Origin: Mesorhabditis belari | Lineage: Eukaryota > Nematoda > Chromadorea > Rhabditida > Rhabditidae | Assembly: GCA_958450365.1 (NCBI GenBank) | Contig: CAUEEP010000061.1 | Coordinates: 1 to 64,000, forward strand | DNA: 64,000 bases | Direction: 5' to 3' | Shown: positions 1 to 11,048 of the stretch, piece by piece | How the letters are laid out: each line of letters opens with the position of its first letter | Numbering within the stretch: position 1 is the first letter of the stretch | The notes under the pieces: model-generated | Databases searched by the model: none | What the model saw: only the letters and a program-made list of their open reading frames with translations | Told to the model about the DNA's origin: nothing | Made by a program: the position numbers and the translations under genes

Positions 1-530
1 ATGTCTCCATTCTCTCGCACATTTGCCATAAACGAAGACCATTCTCGGCGGTGACCTGCAAAGGGATTTAGTTAATGGATTCAGGCTTCTAAGTCAAGGA
101 AAACAGGCCAACTCTTGTCGAACTCTTGCCCAAGTAGATGCCAGAGTTCAAGACTAGGACAAGACCAGGCGAGGACTAAATCAGCTCCAATACCCAAAAC
201 AACTCAGATCCAGGCTTAGATCTAGATCAGGTCAGATCTAGGTCAGTCCCAAGCCTGGACTACGTCAGGGATCGGACAGGATCAGAGATCAGGTTCAAGA
301 TAGCCATACAAAGCGAGGCAAGTAGCTGGTTAGGCCTAATCTGATCTAGGTTATCTAGGTTAGGCTCAGTTTCAGGCCAGGACCAGATTAAACCCAGATT
401 AGATCAGGTTAAGCAAAGCCACAGCCAGACTGGAACCAGCCCTGGATCAGTCGAGGATCTGGTCAGATCCAGGTCAAGTCCAGATCCAGCCAAGTATAGG
501 ATCAAGGCAAGTCAAGCAAAGCAGAGCCAT
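1..530. repeat. degenerate CAGATC/CCAGG-rich simple sequence
   Basis: The stretch is dominated by variants of short words such as CAGATC, AGGTCAG and CCAGG, with no clean period and no long open frame. A shorter block of similar wording lies at about 4930-5085 (copy at 52275-52430), inside a dnj intron. I see no gene here. It reads like a decayed minisatellite. Confidence 0.5.
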
Positions 531-958
531 GCCAAAGCCATGGTTCTTTAAAGGACAAGCCATGCAAAGCCTAAAAGCCTCGATTTTCATTTCATTTACA
601 AACCGTATCAGTGTATTCCTCCACTTGATCTTGATAGTACAGTTTTCCACTGATCAACTCATCGAAATCAGTGGTCGCACAGTGAACGATCCCAGAGATT
701 CCCTGAAAATAAAATTGTGATAGCTATAGTGACCAATTCAATGAGAGAGTTGACTTTAAAAAGCAAAATAGTTATAGTACTTGATCCAAATGGCTCGCGA
801 AAGCCTAAATAACTGGAGTGGCGATGGTTCGTCGAAAACCAGGATGTCTCTCTTCCCAGATCGGTTCCTTTAATGAAACCGGGACGAACACAGAAAACTT
901 TCACTGGACTTCCTCTTTCTGTCGATCTCCTGAAAGGATCAAATGCTTTTTGTTTGCT
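531..958. other. no recognisable gene
   Basis: Short frames exist on both strands, but none has splice context, a family motif or a duplicated partner that supports coding. The sequence is unique in the window up to the palindrome at 959. Confidence 0.4.
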
Positions 959-1130
959 CTCAGTTATTCTTTAAGTTTACTGCAGCATGAACTAGGTAAC
1001 GGTAACCGGCTTTAGAACATCTACAGATTGACTTCCAAACTTCTTCCAGGCGAGAGCGTAATCTGTAGATGTTCTAAAGCCGGTTACCGTTACCTAGTTC
1101 ATGCTGCAGTAAACTTAAAGAATAACTGAG
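959..1130. repeat. perfect 71-bp inverted repeat with 30-bp spacer
   Basis: Positions 959-1029 are the exact reverse complement of 1060-1130, separated by 30 bp. The spacer itself matches, inverted and imperfectly, 1190-1217, so the fold-back is nested. Homology with the second long copy (from 47174) begins at the inner edge of the left arm, so the left arm is absent from copy 2. This is a fold-back formed at a duplication boundary, or an assembly or chimeric-read artefact. Confidence 0.9.
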
Positions 1131-1270
1131 GGCAAAAGATGTATCAAGATCAGCTTTAGAGAGATCTAAGGTGACGATAGAGCACTAGCTCTCGTCTGGA
1201 AGAAGTTTAGAAGCCAAAAATGCAAAGAAAACGTTGATAGAAACATAGATGTCAGCACCGAAACACAAAC

Positions 1271-2646
1271 CTTTCCAAATCTTTCACAAAGAGGCAATTC
1301 GCGAGTTTACTATTTGCATAGGCAATCGCCGGCTTGTAATCCCATCAACTCTTTCCGGGTACGCATCTCGGTGACCTAAAAGGATTGTTGAGTTAAAATT
1401 TTGATCCAAAGATGATACTCAAGTTCAAGTGAAATACCTGTTTATAATATCCACTCGACACAACGATGATCCTTCCATTCTCCGCTTTTTCTATCAATTC
1501 GATCAATTGTCTCACCAAGATGAAATGCCCGAGTTGATTGGCGGCAAAATGAGACTCGACTCCGTTCGTGGTTAGCTAAAGATGTTCAACTGAATTATCT
1601 TTAAATTCTTTAAATCTTTTACCTCAAACGGTCTTCCCATCACACCAGCATTGCAAACCAGAACATCAAGCGATTTCAACGCATTTTTCACTTCCGTACA
1701 GAAATTGCCTACGGAAATGAGTGAGCAAAGGTCTAACTGCAAAATGATCACATTGAACAGTTGGATTTACTTTGTTAGGTTGTCTATTAGGTTTTAGCTA
1801 TTAGGTTGTCCCATAAAAATCCAGAGATTTTTGTTTTGATCAGTACACACTCACACACCGTTATCACACTATAAAAGCGCGCACTTTGAAGCCCCGAAAC
1901 TCGGCTTAAAACGCTTTTTCCCAAGCTCTCGTTGTGTTTTTCGGAATCTAAGCATAAAACTACGCCAGAAAGTGATTTTGGAGACAAAAATTAACCACGT
2001 TAAATCAATCATTAGATCATTAGATCACAGCTAAGTTAGATCAATTTCTATAGCGACAAAAAGTTATATCAATTTCTATCCTCACCTCCAACATCATAAC
2101 ACTTTGCCCTTCCATCGCCACCGCACTCTCTACCACCGTTTCCACCGCTTTTTTGCCCCTTTCCGCTTCTCGATACGTGATAATCACTGAGGCGCCAAGG
2201 GAATAGAAATGTTTTGCCGCGTGTAGCCCTGAAAAGTTGAAGAATTTCACTCTATCATCATGGAAAATCTTAAACCCATCAACCATCAACCCACTAAACA
2301 TCAACCCAATAAACCCATCAACTACCGTATTCTGAAAGTCAAAAAGGAAATAGATTACAATAGAGAAATCATCAATCTTTAGCATCTACGGTTTCTTTAG
2401 AGTCATTCCTATGCCAAGGATTGTGCATACTTTGCTCCCCCGTTATGCTTTCTGGGGCAATTTCACACGTTAAACTAGAGCGTTTAATGCAGCAAATCTT
2501 AGAATATTCAGTTATCAATTTAACCCGATAAGCAAGTCTATTTCTGATTGTACAGAGAAACTATTTTCAAACTCACCGATGCCCGATGTGGACCCAGTGA
2601 TGAGCACATTCAATGATGAGCACATCAAACGATTCTCGGGCTCCAT
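1271..2646 (-). pseudogene. short-chain dehydrogenase/reductase, truncated and frameshifted (copy 1)
   Basis: NAD(P)-dependent SDR family gene, resembling the retinol-dehydrogenase/WWOX-like nematode dhs proteins. Exons on the minus strand are 2577-2646 (start codon, cofactor motif TGSTSGIG), 2086-2228 (Rossmann segment with ASVIITYRE), 1623-1736 (VLVCNAGVMG, the NNAG-type motif), 1438-1575 (ending RIIVVSSG) and 1271-1375 (AYANSKLANCLF, carrying the catalytic YxxxK). The first four exons join in phase. In the fifth, the YANSK frame is offset by one base from the incoming frame, so the product is broken. No substrate-binding C-terminal exons are present before the duplication edge. Intron 2 (1737-2085) contains a mariner end. 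The same frameshift occurs in copy 2. A base-call error in a shared ancestor read is possible but less likely. Confidence 0.85.
1801..1990 (+). mobile_element. solo mariner-type end in SDR intron (copy 1)
   Basis: A terminal sequence beginning TTAGGTTGTCCCATAAAAAT follows a TA and is followed by a short leader-like stretch. No opposite terminus or transposase core is found nearby, so this is a truncated left end of a mariner family distinct from the others in the window. Just upstream, TATTAGG repeats suggest repeated use of the same TA target. Confidence 0.6.
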
Positions 2647-3308
2647 TTTTGGTGATCTAAATTGAAAAAGGCTTAGAAATCTTGTAAGTAGCTTTAGATT
2701 AGCTTAAACTTTCAAGAATTTTCAAAAACAAACCCTGTAAAAGTGCTAGATCCAGCGACGAACATTCCCCATTATCTCGATAACAAAGTGGTCCTAAAAA
2801 AACGTGAAATGACAGAATTTCGATTAATTTCTGAATAAAATTGAAAAGAAAAGGGTGCTCAAACAATTTCTGGACGTTATTCAATAAAATTTCATTGTTT
2901 TACTTTCAAAAATTTATAAGAATAGTAAGTAAACGATTAAAATAAAGAAGAAATGACTAAAAATAACCCGTAAAGCTAAAAAACCAATATTCTAATCAAA
3001 AATATGACATAAATCTTAGCAATAAACTTGAAAAATACAAGATCTATACAATTTTACACAAAAATCACAAATTTCTATTAATTTCCTGGCTCTTGATCTC
3101 TTTGAGCGGCGGCACGACGAGCCTTAAAAAGTTTTAATTTTAATTTTAATTAGATAGATTTTAATTAGAAACATTTTGATTAGATAGATTTTAAATAGAT
3201 AGATTATTTTATAAATGAAATACTTTAAGCTAGATACTCTAGAGGTTCTAAATGCAATTTTCAGTTTTTGATTTGAAAAATGCCAGCATTTTACTTAACA
3301 AAGCTCAC

Positions 3309-3578
3309 CCTCACTCTCCGATTGTGATCCACGTCTTGCACGGCTCTCAACCAACTGAAAATTTCCAACTAATTGCTGACTTTAAGAATTTTTGATGAAA
3401 AAAACTGTTTTATTTTCAAAAATCCCTTCCACCATTTACCCAATCGCTCACCGATATTCCTCTCGAATCTCGTCTTTTTTGTATTTTATTTTTGTCCCGT
3501 ATTTTTGCCCTTGAGCTCTTCACATCGTCTCCTCCATGCCTCGTCGACGTCATCTTTCAGAATTTGTGCCAAGTTCAT
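3309..3578 (-). CDS. possible small basic-protein gene, partial (copy 1)
   Basis: Unrecognised. On the minus strand, a stretch with start codon at 3551-3553 encodes a lysine/arginine-rich segment (KIRDKNKIQKRRDSRG) and ends at a GTGAGC donor at 3452. A second stretch, 3309-3354, lies between a TTTTCAG acceptor and a GTGAGC donor and encodes LVESRARRGSQSESE in phase. A third possible exon at about 3085-3118 follows TTTTTAAG, but its frame is uncertain. Charged, low-complexity composition makes chance frames possible. The block is present three times in the window because copy 2 carries it twice. Confidence 0.3.
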
Positions 3579-3599
3579 GATCTAAAACGAGCTGACTTC

Positions 3600-4130
3600 A
3601 AGGTTTTGTCTTTACTTACTAGCCAACAAAATGTTTCTTGTTCTTTCAGGAGCTGGAACTAAGTCGAACCAGTTCAGAAGCTCAAGTCCAGGGTTGTTTT
3701 AAAAGAAATTTCTTATCGTAATGTTATCCAAGTAGATTTTTATATCCTGTGAGATCCAGGATAAATTTTGGTAAGCGCAAAATTTTGCCAGTACTACGTT
3801 TATCCAGAAAATTTATGTAGTGTGCGTTCCATAGTAGCACTGTAGCCTATGTTATTTTCTTAGCATCTCAGATTTCCAGTCATGTAGGGCAGGCTTCTAA
3901 TTCTGTCGTACTGCAGGCCCAGCCCCGAAAAGTGCCTGAGCCGCTAAGAGCCGGAACTCGATCTGAACCTAGCTTTGCTTACTGCCTAGATTCTGGGCTG
4001 CCTGGTGACTTTTTTTTTACTGCAAACCCAGCTCAAAGTCCACTTCGTTCGCTAGAAGCCAAACGTGGACCTAGCTACGGTTTAGCCTGACTTACAAGTC
4101 CAAGGAGCCGGTTCAAATTGTGGTTCAGAA
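3600..4130. other. intergenic, no recognisable gene
   Basis: This lies between the candidate small gene and the 3' end of the J-domain gene. It has some of the CC(A/T)GG-like wording seen at the window start, but no open frame with splice support. Confidence 0.4.
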
Positions 4131-4136
4131 TTCTTC

Positions 4137-5437
4137 TCAAATCTCTCCCACCTCTCCATGGTCCTCTCTGATCTCCTCAAATCCATTTTGCCTCAGAAAA
4201 CTCCTCGCAATCTCATCCTTGTTCACCAGTTTCGCCAGCTCTCTTTCACGAGCATAGAGGTGATATCTGAAATGGACTTGGATTCGGATCGATTCCACAA
4301 CTTACACATATCCCAGATTGTACAAAATAGCAAAGCCAAAGCCGATCATCGAAACCTGAAGGATCCATTTCCATTGATCATTCGAAGCGGATCTGAATAA
4401 AAGCTTTCAATTCAAAAAATGAGTTTCATTTCACCGGAAATCCTCTTCATTCATTCGAGATGAGCCGAAATTCCCGAAACCACTAGATCTTCTGAAAAAG
4501 TGTTGAAAAAGCCTCAAAAAATGAAAAAGAAACCCTCAAATTCTTCGTAATACGATGAGCCATAGAAATTTCCCGTACTTGGCCCCTGTCGTCGGCGCTC
4601 GCGGATTCTAAAGTTGAACTTAATACTGTGAAAAGTTTTAACTGATCTTAATGCTAGCCAAAACTGATACTTTACCAGTTTTAGCTTACGATAGCGGTTT
4701 TTTTCGGCTCAATTACCTAACTACTCTTCTCACCTTTCTCCAAAATCGTATGCTCGTCGATCGGCCGGTCTTCTCAATGTATCGTAGGCGTGTTTCAGCT
4801 CGACGAAAGCTTTCGTCGCTGTGAGTCGCTCGTTTTCACTAGAGTGGCTCCCATCTGGATGTAACTGGAAAATGAATTGATCTTAAATATACTTGAGTCA
4901 ATTTAAATTCACGCCACGTTTTCCCGGAGTTTCCCAGGGTCAATAGGATAGATCCAGGTCAGGCTAGTGAGTCTATAGCATAGCCCGAGAATAGGGCAAC
5001 ACAGAGAAGAGCTAGGATTAGGCAAACAAAGCCAGGATAAGATATAAAGTAGGCAGGATAGTCAGGGCCAGCCCAGGGAGGGTTGAATTGATGAATTTGC
5101 TTTCGAAATCATTCAAAACTTGTTTTGAATATCAATTTCATAAACTTTTCCTCACTTTTTTTGACTTATCATAGAAAGCGTGTTTGATTTGTTGTTGCGT
5201 GGCACTTTTCGAAACTCCTAGCACATCGTAGAGGGTTTGAGAGCTGAAAATCGAAAGAAATAATGGGATTTAAATAAAAATAGAAAGGAATCGATGGTTT
5301 TTGGTTTAAATCATAGCAAACTTATTTAAACTTATCAAATTTAAATAAAAGCCGACAACAAACCGTATACAAATGCAAATGATTGATAGATTGCAGGCAG
5401 GTTTCAGGTTGATCATCACATTTGAGAGGTCTGGCAT
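4137..5437 (-). CDS. DNAJC4-like J-domain membrane protein (copy 1)
   Basis: J-domain co-chaperone that would stimulate an Hsp70 partner at a membrane; the order of domains matches the DNAJC4 family (C. elegans dnj-4 type). Minus-strand exons are 5364-5437 (predicted start), 5156-5243, 4734-4864, 4554-4607, 4435-4491, 4306-4392 and 4137-4266, giving 206 codons plus stop, all in phase. Residues 26-75 form the J domain: helix I-II with LYDVLGVSKSATQQQIK, the HPD motif in the next exon, then FVELKHAYDTL. A single hydrophobic segment (MIGFGFAILYNLGY) lies in the sixth exon, followed by a charged tail (YARERELAKLVNKDE). Copy 2 is also intact. The first exon is the weakest part: it fits in phase but has no recognisable homology. 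Confidence 0.85.
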
Positions 5438-5486
5438 GAAATTTTGAATCAAAATAAATAAAAAGTTTACAAGTGGTTTATTTCAG

Positions 5487-5862
5487 CTGTTGTTGAAGAT
5501 TTGCCGATGTTTTTTAGACTTCAAACTACAGGATTACGGTAGAAAGGGCATAAAAGATGAGCAAAGTGGAGATCTCAAAAATGTGGATCTTAATCTGAAG
5601 CAAAAAATCGAAAAAACGAAAATTCTGATGATCGTCGAAAAGGTATTGTTTAGGAAATTAAGGCGCTCAAAAAGACGACAATAAGTTCGTAAAGCAATAA
5701 AGATCTCTTTTCGTTCAGCTACAAGGCAAGGGGAGTGTGGACGAGACTTTCGAGAGAATTCGAACGGTCCCTCACAAGTATTCCTTGAAATCGCTGCTTC
5801 ACCTTTGCCAGCTGGATTCACAGAATTCTTTGCATTCTTTGGCACCAAATTCCAAATCATAA
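5487..5862 (+). CDS. 3' end of an unrecognised plus-strand gene (copy 1)
   Basis: Two exons join in phase: 5487-5642 (after TTTCAG, ending at AAG|GTATTG) and 5719-5862 (after GTTCAG, ending at TAA). They encode a lysine-rich segment with NVDLNLKQKIEKTKILMIVE, then a leucine/serine-rich tail with PHKYSLKSLLHLCQL. No family recognised. Upstream exons would overlap the first exon of the J-domain gene on the other strand. In copy 2 an extra G in the second exon changes its frame, so at most one copy keeps this ending. Neither frame can be preferred without transcripts. Confidence 0.4.
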
Positions 5863-6094
5863 AAACTTTAATTATAGATATGTATGCTTTATTCAAATGG
5901 CGAATAAAAGCGAGTCAGATAATCATAGACACACATAGCATATTGCCATAATAGAAAACGTAGTTTCAAAGTCTGAAAGTCAAAAAGTCTGAAAAATTAC
6001 CAGCGTAAAAGTACAGAGATACAGATTCAAAAAGGTTTAAAAATAGGGCAGATTTGACATAGCTACAAGATCTAATTCGTCTACAGATTACTTC

Positions 6095-6790
6095 ATTAAA
6101 CCGGCATGCAGAAGGCCAAAAATTTAAGAAAAAGGACTCCGTGTAAACCAAGTAGATGCAACTCGTCTTTGGGCCATTTCGGCGGCGGGAGCACGAACAT
6201 TTTCATCGAGCGTTGAACGTCGAATGTAATAAAAGACATTCTCGTTGTGTCCTCGGAGAAGCCCGTTTGGATCCAAAAAGAAGTTTAGATCCAAATTCCT
6301 CCAAGCGAGCCGAATAGCGACTTGAAGTTCAGCAGTAGATGATAACTGGTCTCGGTTTCTGTAAACTTCCCCAGCCACGATGCCAGAGGTTCTCAATGGG
6401 GTTGAGATCAGGCGATCGACTTGGCCAATTCATCGAAGCTACTCCATTAGCCGTCATTCATTGCTTTGTATGATTGGCTTTGTGAATGCTTTTCCTGCTG
6501 GAATTCCTAATTTACCCAGGGATTCTGGGCCAAAAATAGGAGCAGGCCGGTGGCCAAAACATCTATGTAATCGGAGTAGTCATTCGATTAGAAACGAACT
6601 GCAGATCGACTTGTCCTTCGGTACAAAACGCAGCCCAGCACATCACACTACCTCCTCTAAAGTTCCTTGGCCCAAAATAGATCGAAAGCTTTTCTAGTTC
6701 TCTCCAGTAGTGATCCATCGAGATCATCAAGGTTCCATTTATTCTCGTCGCTGAAGATCGCTCTCGTCTAACCCTTGGTCATTTTTGTTT
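6095..6790 (-). mobile_element. dead Tc1-like transposon remnant (copy 1)
   Basis: Minus-strand fragments of a Tc1-family DD34E transposase in several frames. The order is a sequence around GGSVMCWAAF, the signature WPSRSPDLNPIENLW (catalytic glutamate in PIENLW), then EVYRNRDQLSSTAELQ of the C-terminal region. Frame changes and stops separate them, so no active product is possible. Neither terminal repeat was located. A related but diverged piece lies at 16890-17230. Confidence 0.8.
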
Positions 6791-7188
6791 GAGCAAAAAT
6801 AACTCAAAAAAGCTATTTAGTTAGAAATTCAGTTCAATTTCATAATTAAATTTTTCCAAAACTGTCCATTTGGTAAAAACTTAGGCAGAATAGTGATTTT
6901 AATTAAATAGCCTCAAATTTTCAGCGATTTCAACGGACAGCTAGATAAAGTTTAGGCCTTTTGAAAAATAAAATAAACCTTGCTAAAAGTTTTGAAACTT
7001 TTTCAGAAAGTATCTACATTATTCTAGTTTTAAATGTAGTAAAACATTTTAAGTTTAAAAGACTTACTTCACAATCTAATACTTTGTGTCAGCGATAGCT
7101 GAGCTTTTTTTTCTGAGAGCTCCAGTACGCCAGTAGCTGTCAGCAATTTCCGAAATGTATTCGAAAAATGACTCTTTTCCTCACTCAC

Positions 7189-8376
7189 CTTCACAAGTTG
7201 CTCCTTTTTGATGTTCGGCGTCCAAAACATTCCCACAATCGACAGAGTGGTCAAAATGAAACACGGAGTGGCAATCACATAAACATAGAAGTTCGGTACT
7301 CGTTTAATGTTGAGAAGAAAGGCTACCTGAAAATAGAAGTAGAAATTTCTGGTTGGTAATAATGAATTGGGACAACTTATTGAAGCCGATTCAATGCAAA
7401 ACACGAGAGCTTGCCAAACATCTTCAATGTGATCAATCAACAATTGTCCGCCATTTGGAAATAATCGGAAAGATCAATCGTAATGGACGATGGGTTCCAC
7501 GTGAATTGAGCACATGAATCTGGGAGCAACGATAAGCCATATCTTGCTTCTTAAGTCGAAAAGAAGCCATTCTTTTGAGAATATCTTGACGATGGATGAG
7601 AAGTGGATTCACTTCGATAACACTTATCGAAAGCGATTGGGCTCAGCTAGGGTAAAATGCCAATTCCAACTCCAAAGCCGGATTATCATGGGCACAAAGT
7701 GATGCTGTCTTGCTGGCGGAATACCAACGGGTTTGTTTATTTCGAATTATTAGAGCCCGGAAAAACATTTGATTTCAACTCCAAACAAAACAAGGTGTTG
7801 TTTTATTCAACAGTTCAAGAAGGTTGACCAAATTTTGCGTCAAAAGGGTTTCAATCCCTCGACTCTCAATTTGCTCCGACGCAAGCTCGGACAGCGAAAG
7901 CCTCTTGTATAGAGTTAGAGGAATTAGGATGGAGGATTTTACCGTATGAGCCATATAGTCCAGACTTATCACCACTTGATTTGCACCTCTTCAGATCGAT
8001 GCAACATTACCATGCCAGTTTAAGAATGCGCAAGAGGTTGAGATTGTCACTATTTCTTTTCTTCGAACAACTCTAATTGATTCTTTTCATTTCCATCTAC
8101 AAAATAGTTATCTAGCACAACGTCTACTCACCATTTTCAGTTCAGCATTAGCACTCAACAATTGACTCTCAGCGTCTTGCGCCAGCAACGATCAAAGTGG
8201 ACGCTCAGTTTTTTGTGGTCTAAAAGATTGTTTACAAATGGTTTTTTTTGAAAACTCACTTGTTGTTGAATTTTCAGTAGACCTCTTGTTAAACGGATAA
8301 AAGTAACGGTTATAATTTCTCGTCGTGAACAACTCGTTGTACAAAGCGTTTGTTTCTTTTATTCGTTCGGATTCGT
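7189..8376 (-). pseudogene. Cys-loop ligand-gated ion channel fragment (copy 1)
   Basis: Pieces of a nematode pentameric ligand-gated channel subunit (nicotinic-receptor superfamily), minus strand. Exon 8260-8376 gives the start of the extracellular domain (ALYNELFTTRNYNRYFYPF). Exon 8132-8219 begins HKKLSVHFD in the spliced frame, then the expected continuation (AQDAESQLLSANAELKM) is in another frame, so a frameshift is present. A possible third exon ends at 8050, where a mariner remnant replaces the rest of the ligand domain. Exon 7189-7326 carries the first transmembrane helix (FYVYVIATPCFILTTLSIVG) with clean TTTTCAG and GTGAGT borders. No Cys-loop, TM2 pore or TM3-4 was found. The damage is identical in copy 2. 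Confidence 0.8.
7352..8050 (+). mobile_element. internal mariner fragment inside the channel pseudogene (copy 1)
   Basis: Plus-strand mariner transposase pieces: RELAKHLQCDQSTIVRHLE followed by GRWVPREL (linker signature), MDEKWIHFDN (first catalytic Asp), LSCWRNTNGFVYFELLEPGK, and YEPYSPDLSPLDLHLFRSM (third Asp). Several frameshifts and stops. Both termini are missing. It is closely related to the longer element at 8572-9870, so it is probably a partial copy generated by recombination rather than a clean insertion. Confidence 0.85.
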
Positions 8377-8571
8377 CTGTAATTAGTTGTAATTAGTTGA
8401 AAAGAGTGGTTTTTAAGTTTAGCTAATTTACTAGTTAAATAGTAAAAATATTTTTAGAGTACTTATCGATTAGAGAATAGATTTTGGCTGAAGTTACATT
8501 AAAACAAAAGATTTGTCGCTTTAGCTTTCAAGTTTTTTAAACTTTTTAATTGTTTGTAGTTTGTAGTTAAG

Positions 8572-9870
8572 TCAGGTTGATGCAAAAGAAATTTTGGTTG
8601 ATATTAAATGTTCTATTTTTTAATTTGAAAAGCCTATCTGATTTTCTTTTGTATATTTGTACTCTTGAATCTTTACTTTATTTTTATGCTTTTTCTAAAT
8701 CAAAGCTTTCACTTTTTAATTGAGATTTGCTTTAGATCATGGTCAATCAAAGGTATGTTGTGCGCGCGTGTCTTCTCTACGATTTCAAGATGGGCAAAAA
8801 CACATCGTGAAACCCGAATCACATCGTGATCTCTGTTCCGCTCTTGGAGAACGAGTTATGACCGAAAGATCCTGCTTTCCCAATTCCGAGAAGGTTTTGA
8901 ATCTCTTGAAGACGAACCACACGGGCATCACTCGGCAGTAATGAGTTGGTAATAATGAATTGGGACAACTTATTGAAGCCGATTGAATGCAAAAACACGA
9001 GAGCTTGCCAAACATCTCCAATGTGATCAATCAACAATTGTCCGCCATTTGGAAATAATCGGAAAGATCAATCGTAATGGACGATGGGTTCCACGTGAAT
9101 TGAGCACAGGAATCTGGGAGCAACGATAAGCCATATCTTGCTTCTTAAGTCGAAAAGAAGCCATTCTTTTGAGAATATCTTGACGATGGATGAGACGTGG
9201 ATTCACTTCGATAACACTTATCGAAAAAGACCCAATGAGCCATTGACCCAATGAGCGATTGGGCTCAGCTAGGGTAAAATGCCAATTCCAACTCCAAAGC
9301 CGGATTATCATGGGCACAAAGTGATGTTGTCTTGCTGGCGGAATACCAACGGGTTTGTTTATTTCGAATTATTAGAGCCCGGAAAAACATTTGATTTCAA
9401 CTCCAAACAAAACAAGGTGTTGGTTTATTCAACAGTTCAAGAAGGTTGACCAAATTTTGCGTCAAAAGGGTTTCAATCCCTCGACTCTCAATTTGCTCCG
9501 ACGCAAGCTCGGACAGCGAAAGCCTCTTGTATAGAGTTAGAGGAATTAGGATGGAGGATTTTACCGTATGAGCCATATGGTCCAGACTTATCACCACCTG
9601 ATTTGCACCTCTTCAGATCGATGCAACATTTCCATGCCAGTTTAAGAATGCGCAAGAGGTTGAGATTTGGATGCCCGACTATTTTCAATCACAGAATCAA
9701 AAGTTCTTAAGGGGGTCTGAAGCAACTTTGGAGGAATTTTATAGATAACCCTTGTGATATCACAGCCTTGCCATGGTGCTTATTATTTGGAATATTACCT
9801 AAAGGAATTTTGATTTAATTTAATGTTTGTTTTTTCCAAAAAAACCAAACTGCTTTTGCATCAACATAGT
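8572..9870 (+). mobile_element. full-length but dead mariner element (copy 1)
   Basis: About 1.3 kb with imperfect terminal inverted repeats: the left end has GTTGATGCAAAAG and the right end CTTTTGCATCAAC. The transposase begins near 8740 (VNQRYVVRACLLYDF), continues with a helix-turn-helix region ending FESLEDEPH, the linker GRWVPREL, a first catalytic motif changed to MDETWIHFDN, a 21-bp internal duplication (ACCCAATGAGC) near 9228-9260, and YEPYGPDLSPPDLHLF, where the third-Asp position still reads D. Multiple frame breaks. Target duplication is not clear on the left side. Confidence 0.85.
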
Positions 9871-10087
9871 AATTATCTATTTCATGATCGTATTTTACTT
9901 TTTAATTATTCAACTCATGAAAAACATAGGTAAAATAACAATGACAAGTGCGAAACTCACCAAAATCAAATGTACCTATGTATAATTGAGCAACAAGACA
10001 TTCAGCAAGATAAATCAAAACAAAACAAAAGATATTCATTTCTTTTGAAATAACTGATGAAAGTGAATGGTTGCTTTTTGATTCAAC

Positions 10088-10378
10088 TCAACACGAAATT
10101 CGAGAATCGCTATTTGAAATTGGAGACCTCTTCAGGCTCTTTTTGATCAACTCCCACTTGAAATCCCAGTCGAATAATTCAAACAAATAAAGTGATCGTT
10201 GAACAGAAAATTGTGGGTTCAAAGTAGAAATGATTATGATTTGGGGCCGCTTTTTGATCTTTTCCCTCACTTCATTGATGAACGTTTTGAAGTTTGAAGG
10301 ACTCTGGTGCAAGCTTTTTGGATAATTATTACTATTACTTGTTACTGATGTCTGAAAAAGTGAGTGTTTTGGGGTCAA
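10088..10378 (-). CDS. unrecognised open exon (copy 1)
   Basis: A 96-codon minus-strand open stretch whose first part follows a TTTTTCAG acceptor-like site at about 10352. It encodes FKTFINEVREKIKKRPQ and LYLFELFDWDFKWELIKKS. Composition looks coding, but no family is recognised. In copy 2 two T-runs are each one base longer, which breaks the frame. It could be a 3' exon of a lost gene. Confidence 0.3.
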   Translation of the reverse strand: MTPKHSLFQTSVTSNSNNYPKSLHQSPSNFKTFINEVREKIKKRPQIIIISTLNPQFSVQRSLYLFELFDWDFKWELIKKSLKRSPISNSDSRISC

Positions 10379-10482
10379 ACATCAGAACACATTATATTAT
10401 TAAAAATTAAACAAAAAAAGTGCTTTCAGATTGCATCAGATAGCTCTTAAACTCCTTTGTTTTTTTCGAGCTGTTGTTTCTA

Positions 10483-11046
10483 TTAGGTGTGTGAAAAAGT
10501 AATCCACGTTTTTAACGCTTAAATATAAAAGACCATAAGTTTCGTTAAAATAATTTTTATTCAACGAAGTAATCACCATTCGAAAGAACAACCTTTTGCC
10601 AACGTTCTACAAGTAAAGACATTCCACGATAATAAAAATCTTGGTCCTTAGAGGCGAAGAAAAGATTAACCTCGGTTTTGACATCTTATTCGGAATTGAA
10701 CCGTTTATTGGCCAAAAATTTAGACAGAGACAAAAGTAAATAATAATCAGATGGAGAAAGGTTTGGACTATAAGGTGGATGTGGTCAAGCCTCCCATCCA
10801 ACACTCTGGATTTTCTGTAGAGTCTGTAAAGAGACATGTGGTCGCGCGTTATCGTTCATGCGGTATCCATTTGTCCAACTTTTTGATAAAATTCATGGCA
10901 TTCTAGCGTTTCCTTACGGTTGACCCATCACAATTTAATGTAAAGCCTATTTCTGAAGAGGTTGAACGAGGGTTTTCGAGAAGACAGCGTCTTATTTGGT
11001 CATCAGATAAAAATAAAAAACGTGGATTACTTTTTCACACACCTAA
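10483..11046 (-). mobile_element. 564-bp internally deleted mariner element (copy 1)
   Basis: Terminal inverted repeats of about 31 bp begin TTAGGTGTGTGAAAAAGTAA and end with the complement, flanked by TA on both sides. Minus-strand remains of a transposase C-terminus are seen (frame-shifted relatives of the DYYLFLSLSKF region and SKDQDFYYRGMS). The N-terminal two thirds are deleted. A third, right-end-only relative is at 18060-18395. Confidence 0.9.
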
Positions 11047-11048
11047 TA

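Noticed and set aside
5534..5896. 120-codon minus-strand frame
   Set aside because: Antisense to two plus-strand exons with matching splice sites; no start context or homology.
7168..7359. 63-codon plus-strand frame (also 54517-54708)
   Set aside because: Antisense to the channel TM1 exon, which has clear family features.
9027..9317. 96-codon minus-strand frame (also 56375-56665)
   Set aside because: Antisense to the mariner transposase region; the plus-strand motifs explain the sequence.
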